The notes: generated by a model not told the origin, from the sequence alone. A stretch of DNA of 64,000 nucleotides from Allantophomopsis cytisporea (GCA_024752435.1 CP103036.1:1364001-1428000); one strand, 5' to 3'. Positions 12,317-25,289 are shown, counted from the first letter of the stretch. Made by a program: numbers and translations.

Positions 12317-12565
12317 ATGAAGTTCACCACCTCAATTCTCACTCTTTTGTCTCTTGCAGCTCTTGGACTTGCAAGCCCAATTGCTGAGGCTGAACCAGAG
12401 GCCAACCCCCAAGGCTATGGAACATACGCAAACTATGGTGACTATGGAATCACTACAACTACATCAACAACCACTTCAACATCTACTACTGCAACTCCTA
12501 CCACAACTGGCTATGGAGCTTATGGAGCCTACGGCGACTATGACAGTTACAAGGCGAAGAACTGA
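12317..12565 (+). CDS. Small secreted Tyr/Gly-repeat peptide
   Basis: Single-exon gene of 82 residues. A clear signal peptide (MKFTTSILTLLSLAALGLAS) is followed by an acidic Ala/Glu/Pro propeptide-like segment (about residues 21-31). Then comes a 12-residue unit GYGTYANYGDYG, a Thr/Ser linker of about 20 residues and a second unit GYGAYGAYGDYD, ending SYKAKN. The ATG at 12317 has a good context (CACCATGA) and lies behind a TATA box; an earlier in-frame ATG at 12176 would bury the signal peptide. There are no cysteines and no internal Lys-Arg Kex2 sites. The Thr/Ser linker may be O-glycosylated. It could be a cell-surface/secreted structural peptide, an effector-like peptide, or a precursor for the nearby UstYa-like protein; the sequence alone does not decide. 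Confidence 0.82.
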   Translation: MKFTTSILTLLSLAALGLASPIAEAEPEANPQGYGTYANYGDYGITTTTSTTTSTSTTATPTTTGYGAYGAYGDYDSYKAKN

Positions 12566-14761
12566 AAATGAGTGAGAAGCTGCAGCAATGTAAGTGTCTC
12601 ACAACACCTAGACATTACTTGAGATAACTAAAAGTATGAAGAGGCAGAGCCAGAGCACCGAGTCAAAATGTCCTTAGTTGACATTTCTCTATCTTCAATT
12701 TTGTCACGGCATGGGTACAGATCTTGGGATTGATTTTTAATATCGGACGGGGAGAAAGAAGGCTCTTGGAACGACGAAACAGACTTGCGGTTTACTTTCT
12801 CTACTCTCATTAATCAAGTTTGTTGCTACTGAAATTGTCTATGAAAATATCGTGAAACTTGTCGATGGTATTTGAAACGGGCTTACTCAAAGCTCTTTGA
12901 TATATTTGGATGTATTCGCCTCTCAAGAGACCCATTATACAGGATGCAAATACCGGCACTATATTGTTACAAAACGGAATTTTCCATAAAGCTTTGGGAA
13001 CATGATCTGATGTTTATCCGATTTCTCGGAATATTTCGAATATGCGTTAAGCTAGGGAAATCGTCAGGGCACTCCACGGCCTCAGCTCAAAAGCCGAACC
13101 GTACAAGGATCCTGCGGAGACACGGTCCTGTGCCATGACGTTCAAAACTTCTGTTTAGCAGGTCTACTCTGTGCGACCTTGTGATTCATGACATGCAAAG
13201 CCTCCACATCCAAGCCCTACTCCTCGGAGTGTCCATACGTCTAGCCAGCCGCCTCCCAAAACAGCTAACACGAGCGCCTCTCAGCGCTTCATCTCAGCTG
13301 GTCGTGTCCAGAATGGCGCGGAAATCTTACTTAACTGCCATACAGAGTTTTGAAAGGAAGTCCAACCGTGCCGGGTGTATTCCTATCTGAGCCATCTCTG
13401 ACGGTATGAATTCTATTCTTCTCAGCTAGCATGGCGGATGGGCACGATTGTATCCATGGCGGGCTGAGATGCGCCCTTGAGGCATGGCCGAGAAGACCCT
13501 CCTACCGAAGAAGCCTGGCTGCTTGACGGCGACGGGGAAGGCTATAATTAGGAGAGCCTGGGCGATTTCGTGGCTTTATGGATGGATTAAGCTTGTCACG
13601 CACGCTAACCTAGTTGAGATCGTAAGAAGCCTCGTGGGGTTCTGGATGTTTAGCGGTTCTTGATCTATTGCAGAGAGGCTTGCCTTGTTGGGAAGAATTT
13701 GCCTGTTGAGAATGCTGCTCTGCCGTTTGAAGTCTGGGTAGAATGCCAGCGGGCTTACCCCACATATCGTTGACTGTAAAGATAAGATACATACATGCGT
13801 ATCGGCAGACATATGTAGATACTTACTCCGGATTGCCACCGGGATGATAAGACGCTCCGCGGGCTTCACGGGGTGGGTGGCATGACGCACGGCGAACCGA
13901 GGCGGCGGATTCCAAATCCAACATGTTAAAGACTAATGCTCCCGAGGAAAGCTCTAAGCGAACTCTTTATGACTACACACCTATTCTGCGAATACGTCCA
14001 TCGAATCCAGCGAGAGTATCACCAGCTTCACACGTCATTTCACAAGTATCTGGTAAAAAGTTCCGGTACTTGCAGTAGATGCGTCCGAAATCTTTGATAC
14101 TCTATATATTCATTAAGCGACCGGGACCCATGTCTTCCCGTAGATATTTGCTTGCTCTCTGGAGAGATGAGAAGGCATGGATGCAAAGCAAAAGACTCAA
14201 TACCAATTCCGGAGCTGAAGATCCCTGGCATCGGGCCGGTGCGATGTGGTCGGGATGATCAAGCACCGTGTTAGTCTGTCCTCCTTGAGGTTCGAGATGC
14301 GTGGGGTGTTATTATACCTTGTAGGATTACTCGAACGCAGGGAATGTAGAAGCTTCTATCCTTGACGATTCACAATAAGTAGCAATAAGTGAGTTTTGCG
14401 GGTCACGCATTACCTTAGTCTGGTATCTGATTCTTGGCGGATCTAATCTTTCTAGCCTTGGGAAGGTCCGTTAGCTCTAAAAAGCTCTGATATCTTGAAG
14501 GTCTAGCAAGTTATAATAGAGACTTTGTAAGAGCATTCGGAGCGGGCTATGGATCTTTGCCAAGGACATTTCACGTGATATGTGCGGTTTTGATGGAAAA
14601 TATGTGTATTTTGCTAGAGGTACGTAGTGGATATCTTGTAGCAACAGATGTATAGATATGTACATGCGGAAAGGCCCCAAAAAGCATGTTGAGAAATGTA
14701 GAAGAACGGAAATCATTAATAAGATTAAATGGGCTCAAGACCTTCGACTCCAAGTCTGCGC
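12566..14761. other. Gene-free stretch between peptide gene and bHLH gene
   Basis: No supported gene. The part at about 13030-13560 looks more GC-rich by eye than its surroundings and has a short frame resembling a mitochondrial presequence (near 13220-13310), but no downstream enzyme part could be joined to it. It may be a gene relic. The rest is AT-rich. Confidence 0.4.
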
Positions 14762-15607
14762 TCAAACACTGGGGTCTGAATCAGCATCTCCATCATCCAC
14801 ACTGAGGACTTCATCTTTCGATTGGTCCTTTGAAGGCTTCTGAGTTGACATTTGTTGCTTGAGCGCTTCCACTTCTACTAGAAGTTCTTTGTTCTGCTTC
14901 TCCAGCTGTAAGAGTCGATCAGTAGCTTGTGAGATGACTGTCGACTTGCTTGGTTTAATGCCAGCTATGGACGGTCAGTAACAACATAGTATGAAATAAT
15001 TTGTGATGTATCACTCAGGAGACAACTTACAACTCATAGAATCGTTGAAAAGATATGATGAAAGTTCGCAGATCTTGGTGTTCAAGCGATCACGATAGTT
15101 ACGCTCAATTATGGTATGAGCGTGTCTGGCCATTCTCCAAGATCTAGCGGAGGGTCTTTGGGGCGTTTTTGATCCAAAGGTTTGAGGTGAAGTGTTCTCA
15201 TGTTGTTGTTGCTCGCCAAAATAACCATCACTTTCCATCTTCATCATCGATTCAGTCGGTGATTTTGGCGTTCCGATATACATGCCTGCCATTGTATTTG
15301 AGGCAGGACTTAACAAGGGGTTTGAATTCGGTTGCGTTGAGAAGCAATACTGTGTTGAACTGGATGTAGTACAGTCAGGAGTTGTTGGAAAGTTGCCATA
15401 AATTGGAGATATAGGTGGCGAGGGAAGTTGAAATGTAGCTGATGAGTCCTCGGCCAAGGTGTTCAAGGTATATGAAAGAATTGGAGCTTCCCACGTGTTG
15501 AGGTTCCCTGCAGCATGTTGGGTCTTGTTGTTGGCTGCAGCTTGAATCCAGGGAGCATAGGTCTGAGGATGGGTTTCAACAGAAAAATAATCTTGGAAGT
15601 GAGACAT
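14762..15607 (-). CDS. bHLH transcription factor
   Basis: Basic helix-loop-helix regulator, nuclear and DNA-binding. Two exons (15031..15607 and 14762..14964, intron 14965..15030) give 259 residues. The first 150 residues are Ser/Thr/Gln/Asn-rich and disordered, a likely activation region. The basic region and helix 1 read RHAHTIIERNYRDRLNTKI, with the His/Ile/Glu/Arg/Tyr-Arg pattern of fungal E-box-binding bHLH proteins. The loop and helix 2 continue across the intron (GIKPSKSTVISQATDRL), followed by a leucine-spaced coiled coil (LLQLEKQNKELLVEVEALKQQ) and an acidic tail. Target genes are unknown. Its position in the sparse region with the UstYa-like and peptide genes makes a local pathway role possible but unproven. 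Confidence 0.88.
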
Positions 15608-15903
15608 CTTTGAAGGATTTTCAATGGACTGTAAATGATTTGTGGTGGTCGTATGCCAAGTGATGAACTGTTTGAAACAAGGAAATTGGTGGAACTTATG
15701 TTCTATTCATATGCTCTGATCTGACAATCTTCTTGACATATCAGAGATTTTGGGATCGCCAAGTCTTCTCAACTCTCCACTAGACGTATCATGGTTTTCT
15801 CCACAATCCTACCTGTCCGTTTCCACTTGCCTTTCTGAAGTCGGAAATTGCCAAGCGGCGAGTGCTAAGTACCATTGTACATTATTGACGTTTCCTTACA
15901 AAG

Positions 15904-15909
15904 CACGTG
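15904..15909. promoter_or_regulatory. CACGTG E-box upstream of the bHLH gene
   Basis: Palindromic CACGTG about 300 bp before the bHLH ATG. This is the classic target of bHLH factors of this basic-region type, so autoregulation is possible. A single 6-bp word has little statistical weight. Confidence 0.25.
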
Positions 15910-18900
15910 TAAAGATTTGTATAGCGGAGGATTTTCTGAGTTCCAGCCCACAGAAACTGTGCAAATAGCGTCTTTGATGGGCGACGACATGGTCTTGGCA
16001 GCTTATACCATGGGAATGGAATGTATGCAAGCCTTTTCCTTGACTTCAGTGGCCCACAATATCGCCTGGCCCAAGCAGCCTCCATGTCAACAAAGGCACA
16101 ATAACGCCAACAGCCAGGTTTACTATTTGATACTAAGGATTAACGGATTATATTTTGACCTGATACGAATGGAGAGACTCGGAGCGAATGTATGCAGCCT
16201 AGGGACCAGACTTGGGCAACAAACCTGGGGGAATGTGGAGTAGCAGGGTGGTCATTTTTCTTCCATGGTAAAGGGCGCGGGATCCCTGGAGAGGGACCTA
16301 TTCCTGACATAGAAGTCTTACCATGCCATGTGCTATTCCAGAAGTATACGTGCAATGATCCCACCAACGGTCTGGGACCCGATAAAGACCGGGAAAGAGA
16401 ACGGTAGGCAAAGGCGTTTGTGGCTCCGTATAAAGTTAGGGAGGGGCAACAAATGGGCGTTGTATTCCACAGCTCTTTTAACGCTGAACTGGATGCTGAC
16501 CCACTCACTCACACTCACACTCACAGAGTGATGACAGCGTGATGAGGTGAGATTTGAGCATGCCTGGGTCATTAGGCAATCATAATTCTCCCGACGGAAG
16601 CACATAGAATAGGAAGTTCGACGACAGTTGCGAGTTGGCCCCTCGGAAGCACATTATTGTCATAACACTAAGAAATTTCACAATGGCCCAAGCCTCTTGG
16701 TGTAGTTGATCGAATCAATGCAGTTAAGCGTATTTGAATTGCTTAAGGTCTGCGTGACTAGTAAAATGTGGTGGAAAAGTGTTCGTGATCTTGCTGTGTC
16801 GTGTAGGTCGTTCTTATGCGTCGGTGGGAGGGTTGTGGATAGACGTGCCCGGAAAAGGCAACGCCTTTGTCTTGTGAATTATGTTTCCCTCAAGTTCGCC
16901 GGATGTAGTAATGCGTGCTTTGATGTGCGGTAGGGATATGGGTGATTTTCGAAGCCAGTATCGTCAAAACAATAATCCGAGAGTTAGTCAAATACCAAGA
17001 CTTCAGGAATGGACTTCAACAACGATCATAGGGTCGTCGCAGGTTATCTCGACCGTGATGGGAACCATTGGAATCTCGGAGCGATTTGACCATGTCGAGT
17101 TCCCCTCTAACCTATTTCTTAGCTCTGCCAACCACAAGCGTTCCCACACATTTCTCCAAACCCCGACTGTTCTAAGTGCTGTCTTAATTCGCAAATATGC
17201 TTCTTATGCTTATATGCTAGTCATTTTCAGGCATTTCCTAATTCGCAGACCTGAGCCGTCTTTCAGCTCACCACGGATGGTGGGTTGGAAACACCAGAAC
17301 CTTATATGGTATGTCAAGAACGACGAAGAACGATGAAGAACGATGTCTCTATAGCTTCTCTCCCTGTCCTCGGCCCCCTTTTCTTATCACTCTGCATACC
17401 TGTACTTTCTTTCACGCACATGTCATATTTTCTCTACTTTCTGCTAATTCAGCCATTTGGTCACCTGTAACTCGTTATTGGTCAACATCATAACCACAGC
17501 TTAACATTTATGATTGATTCAAAGACGTATTAAGTTCAGTGTTCATGCTTCGTGATTCTTATCACTTTGTTGAGAAATCTTATAATTATATTTCACATGT
17601 GCTACTTAATTTCGGTTTCTTAATGTTGATGGGACAGATGATTATAATAAATGATACGCTTCCATAGCATATCTAGAGATATCAAGAGAGATGAGCCTCC
17701 ACCTGAGTTTCACCAGTGACCTTGAGTAGAATTTTTCACTTGATATCCTCTATTAGTAGTGTTAATAGAATTGCCTTCAGATTCTCAGAACACGTCTCCC
17801 TGCTTCAAATTTCGGGAATTTTCACCGGATGCTGAACATTTCCACGGAAACATCTGCGGTGTTCTATGATCCCGTATCGTTCCACACATTCTATTAGGGT
17901 TTTTGGTTTTTGGTTTTCGGCGTTTTTCCTTAGAGTTCTGGTTAAGACTGTCAACCACAATTGGGACATTAGTTGGGCCAGCCCTGACAGTTTCACCCGC
18001 CTAGAGATAGTCTTTGAAAACAATTGCTAGTTGCCTTTCCTGCTATCCAAACCAATATTGGTGGTAGAATATTTACATACGTGAAAAACAAGCTTGGCAA
18101 TGAGACCACTGCCATTCACACTGATGGCATTCGCTAATCAGGCTCAAACAGAAAAGATAGACCAGCGAGTGTTACATAGCGTACACTTCCAACAGAAAGC
18201 CTCTTCATCTCCGGCTTCATCCTAAGTTTCTTTCAGAGTTCACTTCTCTATGACAAAGTTGAAATCCTCTCAGATGAATCAAATCGGAGAACACCAGTGC
18301 CAGACAAATGAGGAGGGGTTAATTATACATAGATGGATTCAGTGGGCCCATCACTGTGGATGACTCTGCCGCTTTATATGTTGCTAAAACAGACAGAAAG
18401 ACTACAATACCTCTTGATAATTGGTATCAGACCCATGCGCCAGAGGATATCAGTTGTTCTCAGGTAAGGTAACATAATTGGTCGGGATGGTGTAGAAATT
18501 GTTCCAACCTTAGCGCTTATCAGAGGTGCACAGAAATTTCCTGTTATGTCGAATAAAGTCTACCTGATTCTTATGCTACACACATATCAACTTAAAAGCC
18601 ACGACATGATGTGGATGTTGCCAGCATATATGTCCAGCCTCAGAAAACACACCAATCTATCTGCGGGCGGCATAGCGATATGAAGCGCTTCATATGACGA
18701 AAACGTGACACTATCAAGAACCTCGATATTCAGACACGACCGAATGCCAACATACTCGATACTATTTCTCCATGAGCGAAGCCAGGCGTGTTTGGGATTC
18801 TAGTCTACATCTCTGGAAGCCAATGGCTTCCACAGCCACCCCATCGATACTGGTTCCAGTAAGATAACTAGTACGTGCTTGGCAAAGCAGACAAGCAATT

Positions 18901-20904
18901 TGGTGTAACGATGGATTTCACCATCATCAACGGCATCAATCGCCTCATACCAGCGAGGCAACTTGTATGCTCCTCAGAAATCAAACACTATACGCCGCCT
19001 TCATCGCCAGAACCCTCAATATGCACGCGCACGGCGTGAAAACCAACACTTTGTGGAGACCATGGTCATGTCGTTGGGTTTGTGGTGATCATCACGATAG
19101 CGAAGGCGCCGGCAGGATCCTCTTGGCCTTCAAACGAATGGTTTCAGCCTGCTGATAACCTTAGCTTCCGAATTTGCGACCATATTGGCACTCACAGCTG
19201 TGAGTACAGTCAGAAGCGGGTGACTCTTGGAAACAGATGAGCTGGTAAAGGCATCGATGCCACATGTTGAAGGCACAATGTGGTCTGAGGACGACATCGG
19301 AGTTGTATCCAAACATACCGGAAATTTGGGTGTGTGTTCAGCTGATAAGATTGTTCTTACTCATCTAGTGAGTTGCTCAAATACGGCTTTCATTGGGCTT
19401 TCTGCTTGTTTGAACCATATACTTGCTGTGGTCGTTGACACAGATGACGAAGCAGAGGCAGCAACACCGGAGTAGAGGAAAGGATAAAGCGTTTTTTGCT
19501 CTGGAGAAAAACCTATGTAAGTCTTTGGACCATATCAGATACTATGCACTTTGAGTATATTTGTGAGGCTATAAGTTTGGTGGAGGGACAACGAGAGAAG
19601 GTGTCGGTCGGGGTGATGCATGATTAGAATTCAAGCGACGATGTGGTCCTAACTGGGAAGAACGTAATACTATTACCAGTCAGACTGAACTTCGTGGAAC
19701 AAAAAGGTGAGAAGAGCCATCATCTAAATCCCAGATTGAGAATGAAAGGGCTGAACGGAAGCTTTCGAGGATATTTTGTCTTGCATCAATAGACTATTCA
19801 TCCTTCTCCCCGGCAGCAATGAGAAAGGACAAAATCTGCAAGGCACAAGGTCGTGCTATGTTCAAGAACGTGAAACCGTCTCGTAGATGAGACTTCACAG
19901 CCTTAATTGCGGGCCAGAGGACATATGTCTCTCATAGACGCTCGCAGGATCTGCAAAACTCTTAGTCATTTACTCATCCTAGTAGGGAGCAACTTGCTTA
20001 CCTCTTCTTTGTAGCATCGAGACCTCTGCTAAGTTTCTCCCGAAGTCATGTGCGAGACATCGCTGTGTCCGAGGGTTTCGTTTGATGATGATGATGATGA
20101 TAAAGTTGAAAGGGAGGTGGGGTCGAGGATTTAAGAAATGTCAGTCATTTCACCTGAGCACGAGTTACGTAATTATGTTATCCACAACAGGTACTCTTTC
20201 TGCTCAAACTTTCGATCGTACGACTCTTCAATGTTGCTGTCCAAGAAGGCGAAGTGACTTCAAGCAAACAGATATAAAGCGCAAGTCAGGAAATCAAAGG
20301 CGACGAGTATGAATGTGGAGCAAGAGATAAGTATGAAGTGCAAGCTGGAAACACTTAATGGCTTGATCAGCAGAGTCACTCTGTAATTCAGGAAAATTCC
20401 CCAGTAAGAATGGGTACCATCTTCGCAATCACATATTTCATGTTTCCGTACCACCTCACTGCCATCGAGAATAAGATATCTGAGTGCACGCGATAGTGGA
20501 AGCACTATAGTGCCGAAGTGTGCATGATAACCAAGTTTGGGCTTTAAATGTCACTCACCATTCACCTAAATCAACATTCCTTCCTATATATCAAAGTAAA
20601 ACAGTGAACTGCCTCTTCAAAGCTCAAATACCAAGAGCAGGACCAAAAAGTCCGAACACCTTTCTTAATTATTAATATTTTCGGGGGTTACTAGATGTTG
20701 TAAATCCTCCACATGCATTCCAGACTTTCATGTTGGCAATCAGTATAAACGTTCCGATGACGGACGACATATGAGTCGTAACATTGTAGGGCTTGGCGCG
20801 TCTGTTGATACAACAGGTGTCATGTAACTGTTGATGTGCATGATCCGCAGGGTAAACGAGGCCGCAGCAGATCTACGACCTTGCCCCCCTCGCAGAGTCT
20901 TCGG

Positions 20905-20909
20905 CCAAT
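20905..20909 (+). promoter_or_regulatory. CCAAT box in the LEU1-type promoter
   Basis: CCAAT within TCGGCCAATAGC, about 230 bp before the ATG at 21136, a normal distance for binding of the fungal CCAAT complex. No TGACTCA (Gcn4/CpcA) site and no CCGG-N4-CCGG Leu3-type palindrome was seen in the 300 bp upstream. Confidence 0.35.
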
Positions 20910-21135
20910 AGCGACGCGAGTATTTTCAATTAGGTGCGTAAAAGCACATTTAGCGGCCCCCTTCAGCCTCCGATCCTCGGCCCATCGTCACATTGAATTC
21001 CTGGCCACCCCGCAATAAAGTGTCAGGAACGACTTCAATTTATTCAGCTTTTCATTCTCACATTTCAATCCCCTTCCATTCGCCTTTTTCTAAATTATAT
21101 CCAGTTGATTTCTTGTTATTATTAAAGAAGTCAAT

Positions 21136-23634
21136 ATGCCTACCGCTGAAGGAATGCCCCAGACCCTGTACGATAAGGTCTTCCAGGACCATGTCGTTGA
21201 CCAAAAGTTGGATGGCACTATTCTGTTGTACATTGGTACGACCCCGATTTCCACTTTTCACGTAGAAACATTTACTAAGAAACCTTGCAGACAGACATTT
21301 AGTTCACGAAGTCACTTCTCCAGTATGTTTATCATGGTTTCCTGTGCTTCGGAAATGGTATTGACAGTTGGAATAGCAAGCTTTCGAGGGTCTTAGAAAT
21401 GCTGGACGACAAGTCCGAAGACCAGATTGCACCCTCGCAACTACAGATCACGTATGTTCACTCATCGACCCAAGTGTTTTTCAACAGCTACTAACTTGAA
21501 TGCGCAGAATGTCCCAACTTCCTCAAGAAAAAACATGAAGAACATTGAAACTTTCGTTGAAGAGGAGGATTCTAGATTACAATGTATGACTCTTGAGGAC
21601 AACGTCAAGGAGTTTGGAATCACATACTTTGGCCTCGGCGACAAGCGTCAGGGTATCGTTCACATCATCGGCCCTGAGCAGGGATTCACTCTTCCAGGAA
21701 CCACAGTCGTTTGCGGTGACTCACACACATCTACCCACGGAGCATTTGGAGCTTTAGCCTTCGGTATTGGTACGAGTGAGGTCGAGCATGTTTTGGCCAC
21801 CCAAACTATCATCACAAAGAGAAGCAAGAACATGAGAATACAAGTCGATGGCGAGCTTCTACCAGGTGTCAGCTCCAAGGATGTCATTCTCCATGCTATT
21901 GGTCAGATTGGTACTGCTGGTGGAACCGGTGCTGTTATTGAATTCTGTGGTTCAGCTATCAGAGGTTTGAGCATGGAGGCTCGTATGTCGATTTGTAACA
22001 TGTCTATCGAGGGTGGAGCAAGAGCTGGAATGGTCGCGCCAGATGAGATCACATTCGAATACCTCAAGGGTAGACCTTTAGCACCAAAATTCGGCTCCGC
22101 AGAGTGGGACAAGGCTGTCAAGTACTGGACCAGCTTACAATCCGATGAGGGCGCCAAGTACGATATTGATGTGTTCATTGATGCCAAGGACATTATACCC
22201 ACCGTTTCTTGGGGTACCTCTCCGGAAGACGTCGTCCCAATCACTGCCAACGTTCCAGATCCAGAGACTTTCGCAACTGAAGAGAAGAAGAAGGCTGGGC
22301 GCAGAGCTTTGGAGTACATGGGTCTCACAGCTAACACTCCAATGGAGGATGTTGTAGTTGACAAGGTCTTCATTGGATCTTGCACAAACGCCCGTATTGA
22401 GGATCTCAGAGCCGCAGCACATGTTCTGAAGGGCAGAAAGATCGCTGCTAATATCAAGCGTGCTATGATTGTTCCAGGTTCCGGTGTTGTGAAGAACCAG
22501 GCCGAGGCTGAGGGTCTCGACAAGATCTTCGTCGATGCCGGTTTTGAGTGGAGAGAGGCTGGATGCAGTATGTGTCTCGGTATGAACCCAGACATCCTTT
22601 CACCAAAGGAGAGATGTGCCAGTACCAGCAACAGAAATTTTGAGGGTAGACAGGGTGCCCAAGGACGAACACATTTGATGTCTCCAGTCATGGCCGCTGC
22701 TTGCGCCGTTGTAGGAAAGCTTGCCGATGTGCGAAAACTCGCCAACTCGGATTATACCCCACGCAGAGCTTCTCCAACACCTGTCGATGTCAGACCTGAG
22801 GTTGATGAGCGTGTAGAGACCGACGATAACGAGAGGGAGATCATCGGTGACATTCCAGAAGACAATAGCATGCAAGTAAACAGCTCCAGTGGTGCTGCTG
22901 CTACTTCATCAGCTGGTCTCCCAACATTCACAACCCTCAAGGGTATCGCTGCTCCATTAGATCGATCGAATGTTGACACAGATGCCATCATTCCAAAACA
23001 ATTCCTCAAGACCATCAAGCGCACTGGTCTTGGGTCTGCTCTCTTCTACGAGCTCAGATTTAACCAGGATGGCACTGAGATTCCAGAGTTCGTCCTTAAC
23101 AACGAGCCATACCGCAAGGCGAAGATCCTTGTGGTCACCGGACCAAATTTCGGATGCGGTTCCTCCAGAGAACACGCCCCATGGGCTCTCCTTGATTTCG
23201 GTATCAAGTGTGTCATTGCACCATCGTATGCCGATATCTTCTTCAACAACACCTTCAAGAACGGCATGCTTCCAATCAAGATTGAGAACAAGGGCGACCT
23301 CGATGCTATTGCCGCTGAGGCTCACGCCGGCAAGGAGATCGAAATTGATCTTCCAAACCAACTCATCAAGACTGCCGAGGGCAAGACCATTTGCGAATTC
23401 CCAGTTGAGGAGTTCAGAAAACACTGCCTGATCAACGGTCTCGATGACATTGGATTAACCATGCAATTGGAGGACAAGATCAAGGCATTTGAGGCCAAGA
23501 TGTCGCGGGAGACGCCATGGTTGGATGGCTCTGGATACCTCAAGAGGGACAAGAACGGCGCTATTGCAGCCAAGGCTGTCCCAGTGCCAAAGACGAATAG
23601 AGGAGAGGTCAAGAAGGAGCCTCTGGAGTGGTAA
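21136..23634 (+). CDS. leu1: 3-isopropylmalate dehydratase (leucine synthesis)
   Basis: Converts 2-isopropylmalate to 3-isopropylmalate, the second step of leucine synthesis. It is an iron-sulfur aconitase-family enzyme, with large and small subunits fused as is usual in fungi. Exons 21136..21235, 21291..21322 (32 nt), 21377..21451 and 21508..23634 give 777 residues. The N-terminus is TLYDKVFQDHVV, then DRHLVHEVTSPQAFEGLR across the small exon. The 4Fe-4S ligands are C361 (GSCTNARIEDL) and C422/C425 (CSMCLGMNPD). The C-terminal swivel domain follows a variable linker and contains LDRSNVDTDAIIPKQFLK and GPNFGCGSSREHAPWAL. The third intron has a good CTAAC branch site. Length and motifs are complete, so the gene looks functional. 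Confidence 0.97.
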
Positions 23635-25289
23635 TTTTTGTGCAATTACGCTGGTAGATAAGGAACTGATGTAATGAATGCGGGAACAAATATGAATCTT
23701 TTACTGTGTACTCCACATGCATTCTATTTCGTTTTTTTCTTTTATGACGATATTACTGATGAGAAACAATATTGGCTTAGTGGAAGGGTCAAGGATGAGT
23801 ATTGATTTAGACAGCTGCTGGTGCCACTGTCATACAATTGTCTGGTAGGGCACTTACCACGAGGCCATAATAAAAAAATCGATGGGAACTCTTCTCTCAA
23901 AACAAAATCGTCAGCAAGCAAGTATAGTACGCAGTATAGCCGGTACTTTTGTATGAGGCTCTATATCTTATTTCCGGACATTGCATCTCATTTATATGCT
24001 TGATCTTTTATGCTTTATCTCCGGAAGGACAAAGTGTATCGATCTCATATCATTTACAAAGCGCCAATACTCTATGCGCGAATGTGGAAATTAGCTCTTC
24101 TTGAGTCGGCCTCGGATTTAGCCTCTACCTGCCCGTATTGTAATTTATTGACGAGGTCGTGCTTGTGTTCATTCGTTGTTTTATGGACGTGTCGCACTGA
24201 AAGTAAAGTATGTATCGAAAGATCTTGGGTTGTGCAACGCCAACAGCTGCAAGAAGCCTTGCTATGTGCCATGTATCCGGGCAACCAACCAAATCATACA
24301 TCCCTGCTTGACTCAGCTGTACACAGTTGCTTCCTTTGGCGTCTCCTTGAGTAAGTTCTAAGGCGACTTAGTCGTTTCGCTTTAGAGTGGAAGAACAAGA
24401 ATCTGACAGGTAGGAAGTCAAAGGGAGACGTAATCGACACCCCGAAGGGCTTACCAATTATCAAATCGTGCTAGTTGCCGCACCTGAACGGAATAAAGTA
24501 ATGTATGTAAGATGATGATACCTAATGTCAAGGGAGATCGAGGTTATGCAACTGTACAGCGCCTACATGGAAGCCATGGACGCATATAACAACAGTGGTA
24601 GAATGCACAAGTCCTGCATAATCTACCTGCGCTACCACATCACTACCGTACCCGGCGACACTACCTTAGTTCCCCTCATCCCATAAGAGAGACACGGATT
24701 CTCCACACGACAATAACAATAACAATAACTACTGCCGAGCCGCTTACTCCCGCCTACCTAGTATACCATCGCTATTCATGCATAATATATTATTCGTCCA
24801 AAGGTCTTCGCCCATCGGCGCGTGAGATCCCCGTGTATGTAGGTGCGAAGGGAAAGAGGGGGGGAAGGTGAAGGAGGGAGAGGAAGGCAGCTATACATAC
24901 AGTATTGCTATGCGCTTCACCATTACTCAAGGTGAGGGTAGGACGAGCGACTTAGGCACGCAAGGTCTCTGGTATAAGATCAACTCACTTTGGTTTTTTC
25001 CCTTTCCCTCCGTTCTACTTTCTCTCATCTTCTTGATCGTCTTTAAATCTGTACTGCTCTTCTCATCATCTTCATGAAGACAATCGAATACAGTGAAGAA
25101 GTCACTTTAGATTAAATTCCGTTGGCCCTTCTCCCTCATCTCTCTTCCATCCTCGACGTATCATACATCTCTTCAATTATTAAGACGCGGCTCATTGCAG
25201 CTTGCCCGATATCGCATTGCTGCATTCGATCATTGCAAACCCCGGACGTAATTCGATACTGCTGCTAGGAAGTTACGCCTGGTCTCATC
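23635..25289. other. Intergenic between LEU1-type gene and MFS transporter
   Basis: No supported gene. AT-rich DNA is followed by a pyrimidine-rich leader (25000-25280) before the transporter. Short frames near 24010-24360 lack any recognisable domain. Confidence 0.5.

Larger units (their letters stand above)
15608..21135. other. 5.5-kb gene-poor region
   Basis: The longest stretch without a supported gene. Frames are short and broken on both strands. Minus-strand fragments near 19490-18660 have some protein-like texture but could not be assigned or joined, so a decayed gene is possible. A short GAT tract lies near 20082-20100. The right end (about 20830-21135) is the LEU1 promoter and leader. 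Confidence 0.5.

Noticed and set aside
13181..13390. Frame resembling a mitochondrial presequence
   Set aside because: Only about 30 residues look presequence-like and nothing downstream continues as an enzyme.
16881..17336. 151-codon open frame in the gene-poor region
   Set aside because: Unremarkable composition, no motif, and no neighbouring exons with coding texture.
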